Below are positions 10,276-18,866 of a stretch of 64,000 nucleotides of DNA, in pieces. How positions within the stretch are numbered: the first letter of the stretch is position 1; the number at the start of each line of letters is the position of its first letter. The notes beneath the pieces were generated by a model. The model had not been told where the DNA came from. It ran no database searches and saw nothing but the letters and a program-made list of their open reading frames with translations. A program made the position numbers and the translations under genes. The DNA is from DATFTE01 sp963840665 (GTDB lineage: Bacteria > Acidobacteriota > Terriglobia > Terriglobales > Acidobacteriaceae): positions 1 to 64,000 of the forward strand of contig CAWIZO010000006.1 of NCBI GenBank assembly GCA_963840665.1, written 5' to 3'.

Positions 10276-10632
10276 GCCACCCCCATTGTCCCGCCGCTTT
10301 TCATACAGATTAGGGAACTCAAATTCCCTGTTTGGTAGAAATTTTTCCCTGATCAATTTCGACTCCGCGGCGTGCGCAACTTCCCCACTCCTCGGCGTTT
10401 AGCCCGAGCCGTGGGCTGCGATTCAGGGGCAAGAATTGCAGAAAATCCCTGTAAATTTCCCTGTTCACGGGAATTCCCAAGAGAATTGGTTAGCGCCGGA
10501 CTGCCCTCTCCGCCAGATTTTCTACACTTTTACTTCCAACCACTTGCAGCATAATTCCGAGCTAAAAGGCTCTCCTTACGGATTTCAAGGTATTTCCTCC
10601 GAACCTCGGTATTAGGTTGCGCGGAGGAAAAT

Positions 10633-10794
10633 ATGGCGTTGTCAGTGAAGTTGCACAGGTTGGTCGGCAAAGGTAAGGATCGGCGCTACGTTCCGATTGA
10701 TTTGGGTCGGCGGGGGTGGCGCTCTAAGGAAGACGTCACGGGTCCCTTCTACCTGCGGTTCGGTGCGAAATACGAGTCCGTTGGCATAGCCTAA
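10633..10794 (+). pseudogene. Tyrosine-integrase-like N-terminal fragment
   Basis: A 53-residue frame starts at ATG 10633 behind a good GGAGG. It reads SVKLHRLVGKGKDRRYVPID and then DVTGPFYLRFGAKYESVG, the arm-domain opening of integrases often seen in Acidobacteriota. The stop at 10792-10794 cuts it before any catalytic domain, and downstream sequence in all frames shows no clear continuation. It is therefore a truncated start of an integrase. The family call rests on N-terminal resemblance only. Confidence 0.45.
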
Positions 10795-11187
10795 TCAACC
10801 GACAGGAAGGGTCAAGAAGACACCAAAAGAAACGGTCTCGCCTTCAACTCCGAGTCAGCATTGGTCGGTCAAGGTTAGTAGGTTAGTGCTCGACAAGAGG
10901 TCGTTCTTCCGCGCATCCGTGTGTCAGGATCAACTATTGTAAACACGATGAACCATCGCACCCATCAGTTGGCCGCCAGAGCCTGAGTGTAGAGAGACAA
11001 CCATCCTAACACCATTCAGGTTCCACTTGATTGTAATGGCTTTGAAACCGAGCTACAGTTATGGTGCTCTGCGCTCTGGATTAGCTTCCTGCAACGCCTC
11101 CATCCGGATGATCAAGTGCTAGGAAGACGGTAATTCTTTTGATTGAAGCGCAGATGGCTGTTCCTCGTGGCACCCGGCTGGGGTCAA
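10795..11187. other. Intergenic, nothing recognised
   Basis: No frame of useful length, RNA gene or clear repeat was seen. It separates the mobile-element remnants from the sensor-kinase gene and must contain that gene's promoter if it is expressed. Confidence 0.5.
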
Positions 11188-12261
11188 ATGGCTGCCGTGA
11201 ACTTGATTGGCTCCTACAACTACTCGCTCGTGGCGCTCTCGGTGTTCATCGCCGTGTTTGCGTCGTACGCTGCTCTAGATCTCGCAAGTCGCGTAACGGC
11301 TGCGGGCGGTTGGACTCGTGCGCTTTGGGTGCTGGGCGGTGCCTGTGCGATGGGGACAGGCATTTGGTCAATGCACTACATTGGGATGCTCGCGTTCATC
11401 CTGCCGATTCCCGTGGCTTACCACTGGCCAACCGTTCTGCTGTCACTGTTTGCGGCCATTCTCGCGTCTGCCATTGCGCTGTACGTGGTGAGCCGACAGA
11501 AAATGGGCGCGTCTCAAGCGGTCGCTGGAAGTGTCCTGATGGGTGCGGGTATTGCGGGTATGCATTACATCGGCATGGCCGCTATGCGCTTACCGGCTGT
11601 ATGCCAATTTAATTCCTCTCTCGTGGTCCTGTCCGTCGCGTTCGCGGTTCTGATCTCTCTCGCCGCGCTATGGATTACCTTTCACTTCCGAGATGAGAAA
11701 ACGGGGATCGGCCGGAAGAAGTTAGCCGGAGCCGTCGTGATGGGTGCTGCGATCCCTGTCATGCATTACACCGGCATGGCCGCCGCCAGTTTCACGTCCT
11801 CCGGCATGCCGGCCGACCTGTCTCACGCCGTAAGCATCTCCGCACTCGGCATCGCCGGAATTGTCGCCGTCACCTTTATCGTCCTCGGGCTGGCTCTGCT
11901 GACGTCCTGGGTGGATAGACGATTCGCTGCCCAGATCTTTGAACTGCAGCAGCAGCGAAGCGAGGCGTACCTGGCGGAAGCCCAAAGGCTCAGCCACACG
12001 GGCAGTTTCGGCTGGAAACCCTCCACTGGCGAGATCATCTGGTCAGAGGAAACCTTTCGAGTCTTCCAATACGACCGAACGACGACACCGACCGTGGAAC
12101 TCATTCTCCAACGGGTTCATCCGGAAGACGTGGCGCTCGTGAAACAGACAATTGAACGCGCGACGCAGGATGGAAAGAATTTTGAACATGAATATCGCTT
12201 GCTCATGCCGGATGGTTCCCTCAAGCATGTCCACGTTGTGGCTCATGCTCATAGGCGATGA
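11188..12261 (+). CDS. MHYT-domain sensor, N-terminal half of a split sensor kinase
   Basis: ATG 11188 is preferred over an upstream TTG (11143) because MHYT proteins normally open with a short tail before the first membrane helix (here LIGSYNYSLVALS). The membrane domain shows the three MHYT-type signatures SMHYIGM, GMHYIGM and VMHYTGM, which are proposed to bind copper and to sense a diatomic gas or redox state (family knowledge). After the seventh helix comes a first PAS domain (AYLAEAQRLSHTGSFGWKPS to LMPDGSLKHVHVVAHA). The frame then runs into AHRR and stops. The rest of the protein continues in the +1 frame from about 12245. One extra base near 12245-12255 explains the split. Confidence 0.75.
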   Translation: MAAVNLIGSYNYSLVALSVFIAVFASYAALDLASRVTAAGGWTRALWVLGGACAMGTGIWSMHYIGMLAFILPIPVAYHWPTVLLSLFAAILASAIALYVVSRQKMGASQAVAGSVLMGAGIAGMHYIGMAAMRLPAVCQFNSSLVVLSVAFAVLISLAALWITFHFRDEKTGIGRKKLAGAVVMGAAIPVMHYTGMAAASFTSSGMPADLSHAVSISALGIAGIVAVTFIVLGLALLTSWVDRRFAAQIFELQQQRSEAYLAEAQRLSHTGSFGWKPSTGEIIWSEETFRVFQYDRTTTPTVELILQRVHPEDVALVKQTIERATQDGKNFEHEYRLLMPDGSLKHVHVVAHAHRR

Positions 12262-14212
12262 ATCGGGCACTTTAGAGTTCGTTGGAGCGGTGATGGACAC
12301 GACCGCGGTAAAGGACGTGGAGAAAAAGCTGCGCCGCAGTGAAGAATCTTTGCTTGAGGCGCAAAAACTAAGCAAGACGGGTAGCTGGCGACATGATGTT
12401 GTGTCGGGCGAGGTCACAGTCTCGCCAGAGATCTATCGGATGCACGACATCAAGCCTGACGAAGACCCGTCGAACACCGAATTCTTCTTTAACAAGTTCC
12501 ATCCCGAGGATCGGAAGCGGGTCGTGGACCTTTTTGAAAGAGCCGAAAGGGAGAAAACCGCGTTTGAAGTGGACTACCGCATTGTCCTTCCGGAAGGAAA
12601 TATCAAGTACCTCCACACGATCGGCCACCCTATCTTGAACGAGTCCGGCGACCTCGTGGAATTTGTCGGGACCGCGATGGATATCACCGCAGCGAGGCAG
12701 GCGGAAAAGACGCTTCGGGAGAGTGAGGCATACTTAGCGGAAGCGCAGAGGCTCAGCCATACGGGCAGTTGGGCAAGGGTCTCCGCCACAGGCGAGATGA
12801 GGTACTGGTCCGAAGAATGCTACCGCGTGCTAGGTTTTGATCCGCGCGACGGACTGCCGCGATTTGAAACATTCCTGCAGCGCGTCCACCCGGATGATCA
12901 AGCCAAGATCAGGGAAATATCGGCGGCAGCGGGTCGTGCCAAGTTCGACTACGAGACGGATTACCGAATCGTCCATCCCGGCGGCGAGATCAGAGACATC
13001 CACGTGGTAGCTCACCCCGTTTTCAACCCATCCGGCGATCTCGTTGAGTACGTGGGTACCGTGATGGACGTGACGGAACGCAGGCGGTCTGAGGAGAAGC
13101 TGCGACAGAGCGAGGCCTATTTAGCAGAAGCGCAGAAGCTCACACATACGGGAAGTTGGGTCTGGGAAGTAGCTGAAAGACGCGCATTGCATCTATCCGA
13201 AGAATGGTATCGCGTGTATGGTTTCGATCCGAAAGAGGGCATGTCGGCTTGGAACAAACGTTTGGAGCGCATTCATCCGGACGATTGTGATGGGCGGCAA
13301 CAAGCAATCGATCGAGCAATAAACGAAAAATCAGATTACGAAGTTGAGTACCGAATTCTTCTTCCAGGTGGCGCCATAAGGTACATCCGCAGTGTCGGAC
13401 ATCCTGTTCTGAACGCTTCCGGGGATCTGGTGCAATTCGTTGGCAGCTCCACCGACATCACCGAACGCAAACAAGCCGAAGAAGCTTTGCATCAGGCGCA
13501 AACGGATGTCGCCCGCATCAACCGCATCACGACGATGGGAGAGCTGACTGCCTCTTTAGCGCACGAAGTGAAACAGCCGATTGCCGCGGCGGTGACAGAC
13601 GCTAACACTTGCGTACGCTGGCTTTCGCGTGATGACCCCGACGTGGAAGAAGCCCGCGAGGCCGCGTCGAGAGTCGTTAAGGACGCAACGCGTGCGGCGG
13701 AAATCATCATTCGGGTCCGGCAGCTCTTCAAAAAAGGTACTCCTGAACAGGCAATGATTGATGTGAACGAAATCATCCGAGAGATGATCGTCCTTCTAGG
13801 CAGCGACGCAACGCAATACGACGTCTCAATTCAGACGGAACTGGCCAAAGATCTGCCCCAGGTAATGGGCGATCGCGTCCAAATGCAACAAGTGCTGATG
13901 AACCTCATGACTAACAGCATCGACGCGATGAAAGATCTAGATGGTACACGCGAGCTCTTCATCTCCTCGCAAGCCGAAGACGGCCAGCTCATGATATCGG
14001 TCAGCGATACCGGTGTCGGGCTCCCGCCCAAGCAGGCGGATCAAATCTTCGATGCCTTCTTTACGACCAAGCCCCAAGGGACCGGCATGGGACTTCGAAT
14101 CAGCCGTTCCATCGTTGAATCACATGGTGGCCGCCTGTGGGCTGCCGATAACTCTCCACGCGGAGCTAGCTTTCACCTTACCCTACCCATCAAAGCCGAG
14201 GCAGGTGAATGA
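12245..14212 (+). CDS. PAS-PAS-PAS sensor histidine kinase, C-terminal half of the split gene
   Basis: This frame completes the MHYT/PAS protein. The first ATG after homology begins is at 12245, but the natural protein was almost certainly translated from 11188. Three more PAS domains follow, each opening with a near-identical SEAYLAEAQ(R/K)L(S/T)HTGSW phrase and ending with DxTERK/R-type linkers. The transmitter has an H-box SLAHEVKQPIAAAV (His phosphoacceptor), an N-box LMNLMTNSIDAM, and G-boxes SDTGVGLPP and GTGMGLRIS. This architecture resembles FixL-like kinases. The stop overlaps the ATG of a response-regulator remnant by four bases (ATGA), so kinase and regulator were a coupled pair. 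The kinase domain itself is undamaged. Confidence 0.8.
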   Translation: MLIGDESGTLEFVGAVMDTTAVKDVEKKLRRSEESLLEAQKLSKTGSWRHDVVSGEVTVSPEIYRMHDIKPDEDPSNTEFFFNKFHPEDRKRVVDLFERAEREKTAFEVDYRIVLPEGNIKYLHTIGHPILNESGDLVEFVGTAMDITAARQAEKTLRESEAYLAEAQRLSHTGSWARVSATGEMRYWSEECYRVLGFDPRDGLPRFETFLQRVHPDDQAKIREISAAAGRAKFDYETDYRIVHPGGEIRDIHVVAHPVFNPSGDLVEYVGTVMDVTERRRSEEKLRQSEAYLAEAQKLTHTGSWVWEVAERRALHLSEEWYRVYGFDPKEGMSAWNKRLERIHPDDCDGRQQAIDRAINEKSDYEVEYRILLPGGAIRYIRSVGHPVLNASGDLVQFVGSSTDITERKQAEEALHQAQTDVARINRITTMGELTASLAHEVKQPIAAAVTDANTCVRWLSRDDPDVEEAREAASRVVKDATRAAEIIIRVRQLFKKGTPEQAMIDVNEIIREMIVLLGSDATQYDVSIQTELAKDLPQVMGDRVQMQQVLMNLMTNSIDAMKDLDGTRELFISSQAEDGQLMISVSDTGVGLPPKQADQIFDAFFTTKPQGTGMGLRISRSIVESHGGRLWAADNSPRGASFHLTLPIKAEAGE

Positions 14213-15224
14213 AGTCCGAAGCCGCCGCCCCCGTTGTCTTCGTCGTCGATGACGATGACTTGGTGCGTGCCGTCATCCAAGACCCGCCAGGAAGGCTCAT
14301 CAATGCAAATAGTGATGGAAGATAGATGATCGATGCGACAAGGAGTCGACGCGCCGCCGTGCTGGATCTGTGAAGCACGAATCGTGTTCCGTAGTACAAA
14401 AACCCTAAATTCAGGATCAATATTCCAATGCCGCAGAGAATGCGTGGTTGGCCTCCCTCGGCCCGCAGGAGACTAATGGGCAACAAGGCCAGGAGCGGCA
14501 ATGCGGTTTGCAGACTCACCATGCTATCTCTCGCTTTGCCCTGAGGCAGCACGCAGTAACCCGCACGAGCGTAGTCGTCGCGGTACATCCAGGCGATTGC
14601 CATGAAATGAGGGAATTGCCAAAGAAAGAGCAGGGCATAGATGACCCATGCTTCCAAACTCAACCTGCCCGATGCTGCTGCCCAGCCGATCAGCGGCGGC
14701 ATTGCTCCGGGAAAGGCTCCGACCAGAGTACAAATCGGTGTTTTTCGTTTGAGCGGAGTGTAGAGGAACAAGTAAGACACTAGCGTGACGATCGCGAGCA
14801 GACCAGCGAGCGCATTCACGGCAACCGCAAGACAAAAGCTGCCCGCCGAGGAAAGCGCTATCCCAAACCATAAAACCGCCGAAGGTTTTAGCCGGCCGGC
14901 CGCGAGCGGGCGGCAGGAAGTCCGGCGCATCTGGGCATCGAAACAACGTTCGATGTATTGACTTAACGCACCGGTGCCGCTGGCGACGAGCAGCGTACCC
15001 AGAAGGGTGTGAACGAGCCGCAGCCACGGAAAGTGTACAAGTCGGCCTGGAAAGGCCAGATAGAAGCCAGTGAGTGTAGCAATAGCGATTAAGAAATTAA
15101 CTTCCGGCTTGGTAAGCGCCCAATAATCCGATATTGCAGCAAACCAGCTAAATGCGGGAAGTGGCTGGGGCCTTCCTCCCCCTACAGGTAGAGTGCCAGT
15201 AATAAGGATGGGTTTGGCCGCCAC
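14190..15224 (-). CDS. ctaB: Protohaem IX farnesyltransferase (CtaB/CyoE), altered C-terminus
   Basis: The product converts haem B to haem O by farnesylation in the membrane, needed for the haem A of the caa3 oxidase. UbiA-family features are present: ISDYWALTKPEVNFLI near the start, SQYIERCFDAQMRRTSCRPL (the DxxMxRTxxRPL prenyl-diphosphate site), LYTPLKRKTP, and WQFPHFMAIAWMYRDDYA. GTG 15224 is chosen because GGAGG lies 8 bases upstream and it follows the ctaG stop by two bases. A longer frame upstream overlaps ctaG and is rejected. Normal sequence ends at SIIYLPSLFALM. The next 34 residues (SLPGGSWMTARTKS...) are read from the antisense of the truncated response regulator, so the native stop is lost. 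The core is intact and probably functional. Confidence 0.88.
   Translation of the reverse strand: MAAKPILITGTLPVGGGRPQPLPAFSWFAAISDYWALTKPEVNFLIAIATLTGFYLAFPGRLVHFPWLRLVHTLLGTLLVASGTGALSQYIERCFDAQMRRTSCRPLAAGRLKPSAVLWFGIALSSAGSFCLAVAVNALAGLLAIVTLVSYLFLYTPLKRKTPICTLVGAFPGAMPPLIGWAAASGRLSLEAWVIYALLFLWQFPHFMAIAWMYRDDYARAGYCVLPQGKARDSMVSLQTALPLLALLPISLLRAEGGQPRILCGIGILILNLGFLYYGTRFVLHRSSTAARRLLVASIIYLPSLFALMSLPGGSWMTARTKSSSSTTKTTGAAASDFIHLPRL
14209..14325 (+). pseudogene. FixJ-type response regulator, truncated after about 25 codons
   Basis: The frame opens MKSEAAAPVVFVVDDDDLVR, the canonical start of a receiver domain (beta1 followed by the acidic cluster). After VIQD the sequence stops resembling a receiver, reads PPGRLINANSDGR and ends at 14325. 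The phosphoacceptor Asp and the output domain are missing. The unrelated tail is the antisense of the end of ctaB, so the gene was cut by a deletion or rearrangement near 14280. Its ATG overlaps the kinase stop. Confidence 0.75.
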
Positions 15225-15226
15225 GT

Positions 15227-16108
15227 TTAGAGCACCTCCGCCTCGGCACCGTTCCGCGAGTGTCCTGCCACTATGTGCGCAGCTTGGATTACTCCCTGCG
15301 AGTTCGAGGGAGAGAGCATCTGCACGGTGATAGCGACCGCTGGAATCAGATATGCGAAAGTTACCCAAACCCACATCAGCGCGCCTGCGCATTCCTGGTC
15401 CTCAAGGGGGGCCATACGGAAGAGCTGAGGAGTGGAAAGATAGAATGGATAGACAAGTCGATTACAAAACACAAGAAACGCTGAAAGAATGTCACATGGC
15501 AGGGTGGCAAGGAAGAGATACAAAGCCAAGGACCATCGAGGTGACCGTGTCGCACTCGGCGAAGACTGCACGATGGGCGACCAGAACAAAAGGCCCGCCA
15601 TCAGAAAACACCCATCCTCAATGCTGTGCACCCAGTGGGAGCGCATACCCAACTGAAACGCAACCGGAAGATGCCATCCAATTACCGCGACCGTACCTGC
15701 CAGCCAACACAATACCGGATTCGTGAAACCGCTTCGTAGCCCGCGTGCGGGCGGAGTGGCGAGAAAGCAATGCTTGTGAATGAAAAGCTTCGGAAGACCG
15801 CATGTCAGCGGAAACGCCGGTGCGCCAGCCAGAATTAGCGGGGCAGCAACCGTCATCAACAGAAGGTGTTTCAACATGTGAATTGTGAGTGAGTGGTGAT
15901 CGAGTGTGGCGAGTTGAGACCCTACGGCAGTCCACACCAAAACGAGCCCACTTATAAACGATGCTGGGCGCCATGCGGGGATCAGGCTTGGGAAAGCATT
16001 TCGAAGAGAAATCCAACCGCGCAGATAAACCAATGCTGTGACCACCAGTATCGAGTCCATCGCGAGCAGGAGCAGCCACGACATCATCTGGGCATGGGGT
16101 TGGGACAT
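15227..16108 (-). CDS. ctaG: CtaG-type cytochrome c oxidase assembly protein (caa3 type)
   Basis: This is a polytopic membrane protein of the caa3_CtaG family, needed for assembly of the oxidase copper centres. About seven hydrophobic segments are visible. The His-rich signatures HHSLTIHMLKHLLLM, GWHLPVAFQLG and HWVHSIEDGCFL contain the conserved His residues of the family. At 293 residues the length is normal. It lies 8 bases downstream of the cytochrome b/c gene and two bases before ctaB, within one operon. This family is distinct from the Cox11-type protein also called CtaG. Confidence 0.85.
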   Translation of the reverse strand: MSQPHAQMMSWLLLLAMDSILVVTALVYLRGWISLRNAFPSLIPAWRPASFISGLVLVWTAVGSQLATLDHHSLTIHMLKHLLLMTVAAPLILAGAPAFPLTCGLPKLFIHKHCFLATPPARGLRSGFTNPVLCWLAGTVAVIGWHLPVAFQLGMRSHWVHSIEDGCFLMAGLLFWSPIVQSSPSATRSPRWSLALYLFLATLPCDILSAFLVFCNRLVYPFYLSTPQLFRMAPLEDQECAGALMWVWVTFAYLIPAVAITVQMLSPSNSQGVIQAAHIVAGHSRNGAEAEVL

Positions 16109-16116
16109 AGCTCTGT

Positions 16117-17592
16117 CTACCTTGGTGGGACATCGTTAACGCCAAGCGCCATCGCTTGAGAAGCATTGCGGGCTGGTTTCTGATTTGCCGGGTGCAGGGT
16201 TTCCAGAAAAGCCACGAGCGCGGTTGTCTCGGCAGGGCTGAGGTTTTTTCCGTAGGCCGGCATATTTCCGCCGCCTTGGATCACCTGGCGAATCAGTTGA
16301 TCCTCGGTCAGATGGAGAGCAACGGCGTCCAGCGCCGGCCCGCGCTGCCCTCCTTTGTCACGTAGCGAATGACAGTTGTGACATTGCTTGGCTTGAAAGA
16401 CGAGTGCACCGTGGCGCTCCAAAGCTGTCCGACCTTGCAAGTATTCTGATGGAATCGGCTGGCTGCTCCAGGCGTCCATCACCGGGCTCCAGGGCGTGTG
16501 CTCCGCTAAATGAGTCAGAGTGCTGAGCACTACGGCCACCAGCATAATGGTGAGGACAGCAATCGGCCTGCGCTTCCAGCTTTTCTCCCCTTCTCCCGCT
16601 ACAAACGGCAGCGCCAGCAGGACAATGATTCCAATCGCAGGACCAATCAGGAGTATGGGCGTCTCGGCTGAAGGGGGCAGAAACGAGAGCAGCGCATACA
16701 GCCACAAAAAGAAGAAGTCGGGATGCGGGGAGGTTTGAATAATCGTTGGGTCTGGCTGGCCGCCCGGGCCAAAGGGACCAAAGTGCGCTGCACAGACCGC
16801 GATGGATAAAAGAACGAAACCGGAGAATAAAATGTCCTTCCACACCGCGTTTGGCACGAACGGCACGCCCTGCTTGTGCGTGAGTTCGTGATATTCCTGC
16901 ATATACGTGGCGCGCCGAACGATTCGTCCCGGCATGGGCCACTCGTTGATTCCTAACTTCAGTACCATGAGCAGATGCACGCCGACGAAAGCGATCAATA
17001 GTCCGGGGATAACAAAAACATGCAGCGCGAAGAAGCGCGAGAGCGTCGCGCCGGCAATGATCGGGCCGCCGAGCATGAGGTTCACAGCCCAAGGTCCAAT
17101 CACTGGAACGCGACTTGCTATCGATGCTCCGATGCCTAATCCCCAGTAAGCATCTTGGTCAAAGCGCAACACCTGGCCGGTAAAGGCCATCCCCAGGGTC
17201 ACGAGTAAAAGAAACACGCCAACGATCCACGTCAGTTCTCTTGGAAATTTATATGCTCCGAAGAGAAAGACCTGCACCATGTGGATGAGGACAATGGCGA
17301 CCATGAAATTCGATCCCCAACCGTGCAGACCTCGTATGAACCAACCCAGAGAGACGGCATGATTGAGGGTCTGAAGGCTATTCCAGGCCTCTCCCGCAGA
17401 AGGCACGTAGATCAGTGCAAGCAATATGCCCGTGACAATCTGCAGCATGAAACAGGTGATCGCGGCGCTGCCGAAAACATAGAACCAGCTTGCAGTTTCA
17501 CGCGGAACCGGGTGCTCGGCGGTTTCACGAATCGGTTTGCCAAGCTGCAGCCGCAGATCGAACCACTCGCCGATTTTCTGAATCAGGCGCAT
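16117..17592 (-). CDS. Cytochrome b fused to a C-terminal cytochrome c domain
   Basis: Core subunit of a quinol:cytochrome c oxidoreductase in the cytoplasmic membrane. The four haem b ligands are seen as HGWGSNFMVAIVLIH (13 residues between the His) and HVFVIPGLLIAFVGVH (14 residues between), the second spacing being cytochrome b6-like. Subunit IV-like helices follow in the same chain (FFFLWLYALLSFLPPS...). The Qo-site PEWY position reads PDFF. After the last helix, at about residue 403, a c-type haem site CHNCH and a later Met region (NMPAYG) form a fused cytochrome c domain, giving 491 residues. It overlaps the Rieske gene by 10 bases. The protein should pass electrons from quinol through the Rieske centre to its own haem c and then to the oxidase. 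Confidence 0.88.
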   Translation of the reverse strand: MRLIQKIGEWFDLRLQLGKPIRETAEHPVPRETASWFYVFGSAAITCFMLQIVTGILLALIYVPSAGEAWNSLQTLNHAVSLGWFIRGLHGWGSNFMVAIVLIHMVQVFLFGAYKFPRELTWIVGVFLLLVTLGMAFTGQVLRFDQDAYWGLGIGASIASRVPVIGPWAVNLMLGGPIIAGATLSRFFALHVFVIPGLLIAFVGVHLLMVLKLGINEWPMPGRIVRRATYMQEYHELTHKQGVPFVPNAVWKDILFSGFVLLSIAVCAAHFGPFGPGGQPDPTIIQTSPHPDFFFLWLYALLSFLPPSAETPILLIGPAIGIIVLLALPFVAGEGEKSWKRRPIAVLTIMLVAVVLSTLTHLAEHTPWSPVMDAWSSQPIPSEYLQGRTALERHGALVFQAKQCHNCHSLRDKGGQRGPALDAVALHLTEDQLIRQVIQGGGNMPAYGKNLSPAETTALVAFLETLHPANQKPARNASQAMALGVNDVPPR

Positions 17593-18128
17593 GTCGTTTT
17601 TCCTCCCGCGTTATTTGCGACAGGCTGGCCGGGAGTCGGCATCTCGCCCGCTTTGATCAGGAGTTTTCCATCTTCGATTTTGTAGTGGTACTGAAATAAT
17701 CCGCGCTCGGGAGGCCCGGACGCGCGTGAACCGTCTTGATAGTAAGCTCCGCCATGGCAAGGACACATGAAGAGACTCGACTGGGGAAACCAGCGAACCG
17801 GACAGCCGAGGTGCGCACAGTTAACGGCAAAGACCTGGAAGGCGTGATCATCAACGTTTCGAACCCAGCACGCGATGTCGCCGGTTTCACCGTCCCACGC
17901 ATTGACCACGGGATTCTTGTAAGTGGCAAGCCGCGTCTGGCCGGCAGGAAACTGTTCCAGGCCGCCGAGAGACAACCATGATTCGTACCCAAACTGTTTT
18001 TCACGAATCACCGGAGAAAGCAGATAACGCACGATGGGCACAGCCAGGGCTGCCCCGACGATGCCGTTAAGAAACAATCCCAGCTTCACAAGAGCCGCGC
18101 GTCGGGATATTCCGCTTTCTGTACTCAT
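17583..18128 (-). CDS. Rieske [2Fe-2S] protein of the bc complex
   Basis: A 181-residue protein with an N-terminal anchor (VKLGLFLNGIVGAALAVPIV) preceded by ISRR, a twin-arginine-like signal. Cluster ligands are in CAHLGC and CPCHGG, the two Rieske boxes (each one Cys and one His to the iron, plus the disulphide Cys). The Ser often following the second box (CPCHGS) is Gly here, which in other Rieske proteins tends to lower the redox potential (inference). It sits directly upstream of the cytochrome b/c fusion with overlapping ends and forms the electron entry to haem c. Confidence 0.9.
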   Translation of the reverse strand: MSTESGISRRAALVKLGLFLNGIVGAALAVPIVRYLLSPVIREKQFGYESWLSLGGLEQFPAGQTRLATYKNPVVNAWDGETGDIACWVRNVDDHAFQVFAVNCAHLGCPVRWFPQSSLFMCPCHGGAYYQDGSRASGPPERGLFQYHYKIEDGKLLIKAGEMPTPGQPVANNAGGKTTCA

Positions 18129-18149
18129 CGATATCCTCCATTGGCCGGT

Positions 18150-18866
18150 TTATCGAGGCAGTTGGATACGGCTGGCCTGCGAACTTGGCCTTTGATTCGA
18201 GAGCCACGCCACGACGTCAGAAATATCTTGCGCCGACATGGGTCGCCCCTCCAGGTCCCCGCGCCAGTCCGGTGCTCCTAATTCTGGTCGTCCTGCAATC
18301 ACGATGGTTCGAAGTTGTTGGTCGCTCGTCAGAGCAAGGTACGAGCCATCTACAATCGAACTCGCCTTGTTTCCGCCACGACCGTTTGCTCCATGACAGG
18401 AGGAACAGTAGGTACGATATGCATCCGCGCCACGCTGCGAATCGCCGGGAACTTGCGCGGCATAAGGCGGTGGCGTCTGATCGCCGAGGGCATTGGCTTT
18501 CGCCCAGGATCGGATTCCGGTCACAATCACGTCGATCTGCTTATCGGAGAGCATTCCCCCCGCACTCTGCGCAAAGGCTGGCATCGGGGTGCTAGGCACA
18601 CCGTTTGAGGCGATGCGGCGAATTACTACGTCGTCCGCAATTGCCAGAAAAACAGGATCAGCCAGAGCTGTAGCTGCTCCGCCCTTACCGTTCACTCCGT
18701 GGCATCCTGCACAGTTCTGTCCATAGAGCGCATTGAAGTCGACGACCTCGATCGGGGGCACGACCGCCAACTCAGGCCGACCAACCATGGGAGAATTGCT
18801 GCAGGCGGCACAAGCAAGAAACGTGGCGGCCGTAACAATTGCGAGGAGCATGGGTCGATGCATCAT
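18150..18866 (-). CDS. Exported dihaem cytochrome c
   Basis: A 238-residue exported protein with a signal peptide ending in a Cys-rich stretch (FLACAAC), which may act as a lipobox. Two class I cytochrome c domains follow, each with a CxxCH site: CAGCH at about residue 53 and CSSCH at about residue 154, with Met ligand candidates in TPMPAF and GRPMSAQD. It lies between the membrane protein and the Rieske gene, and its ATG overlaps the upstream stop by one base (TAATG). The likely role is to carry electrons between the b/c complex and the caa3 oxidase, or to act as a bound subunit of the reductase. Confidence 0.85.
   Translation of the reverse strand: MMHRPMLLAIVTAATFLACAACSNSPMVGRPELAVVPPIEVVDFNALYGQNCAGCHGVNGKGGAATALADPVFLAIADDVVIRRIASNGVPSTPMPAFAQSAGGMLSDKQIDVIVTGIRSWAKANALGDQTPPPYAAQVPGDSQRGADAYRTYCSSCHGANGRGGNKASSIVDGSYLALTSDQQLRTIVIAGRPELGAPDWRGDLEGRPMSAQDISDVVAWLSNQRPSSQASRIQLPR

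Noticed and set aside
10324..10465. Repeated TTCCCTGTT as an attachment-site core
   Set aside because: Only nine bases, both copies on the same side of the recombinase remnant and within 140 bases, so not evidence for att sites on its own.
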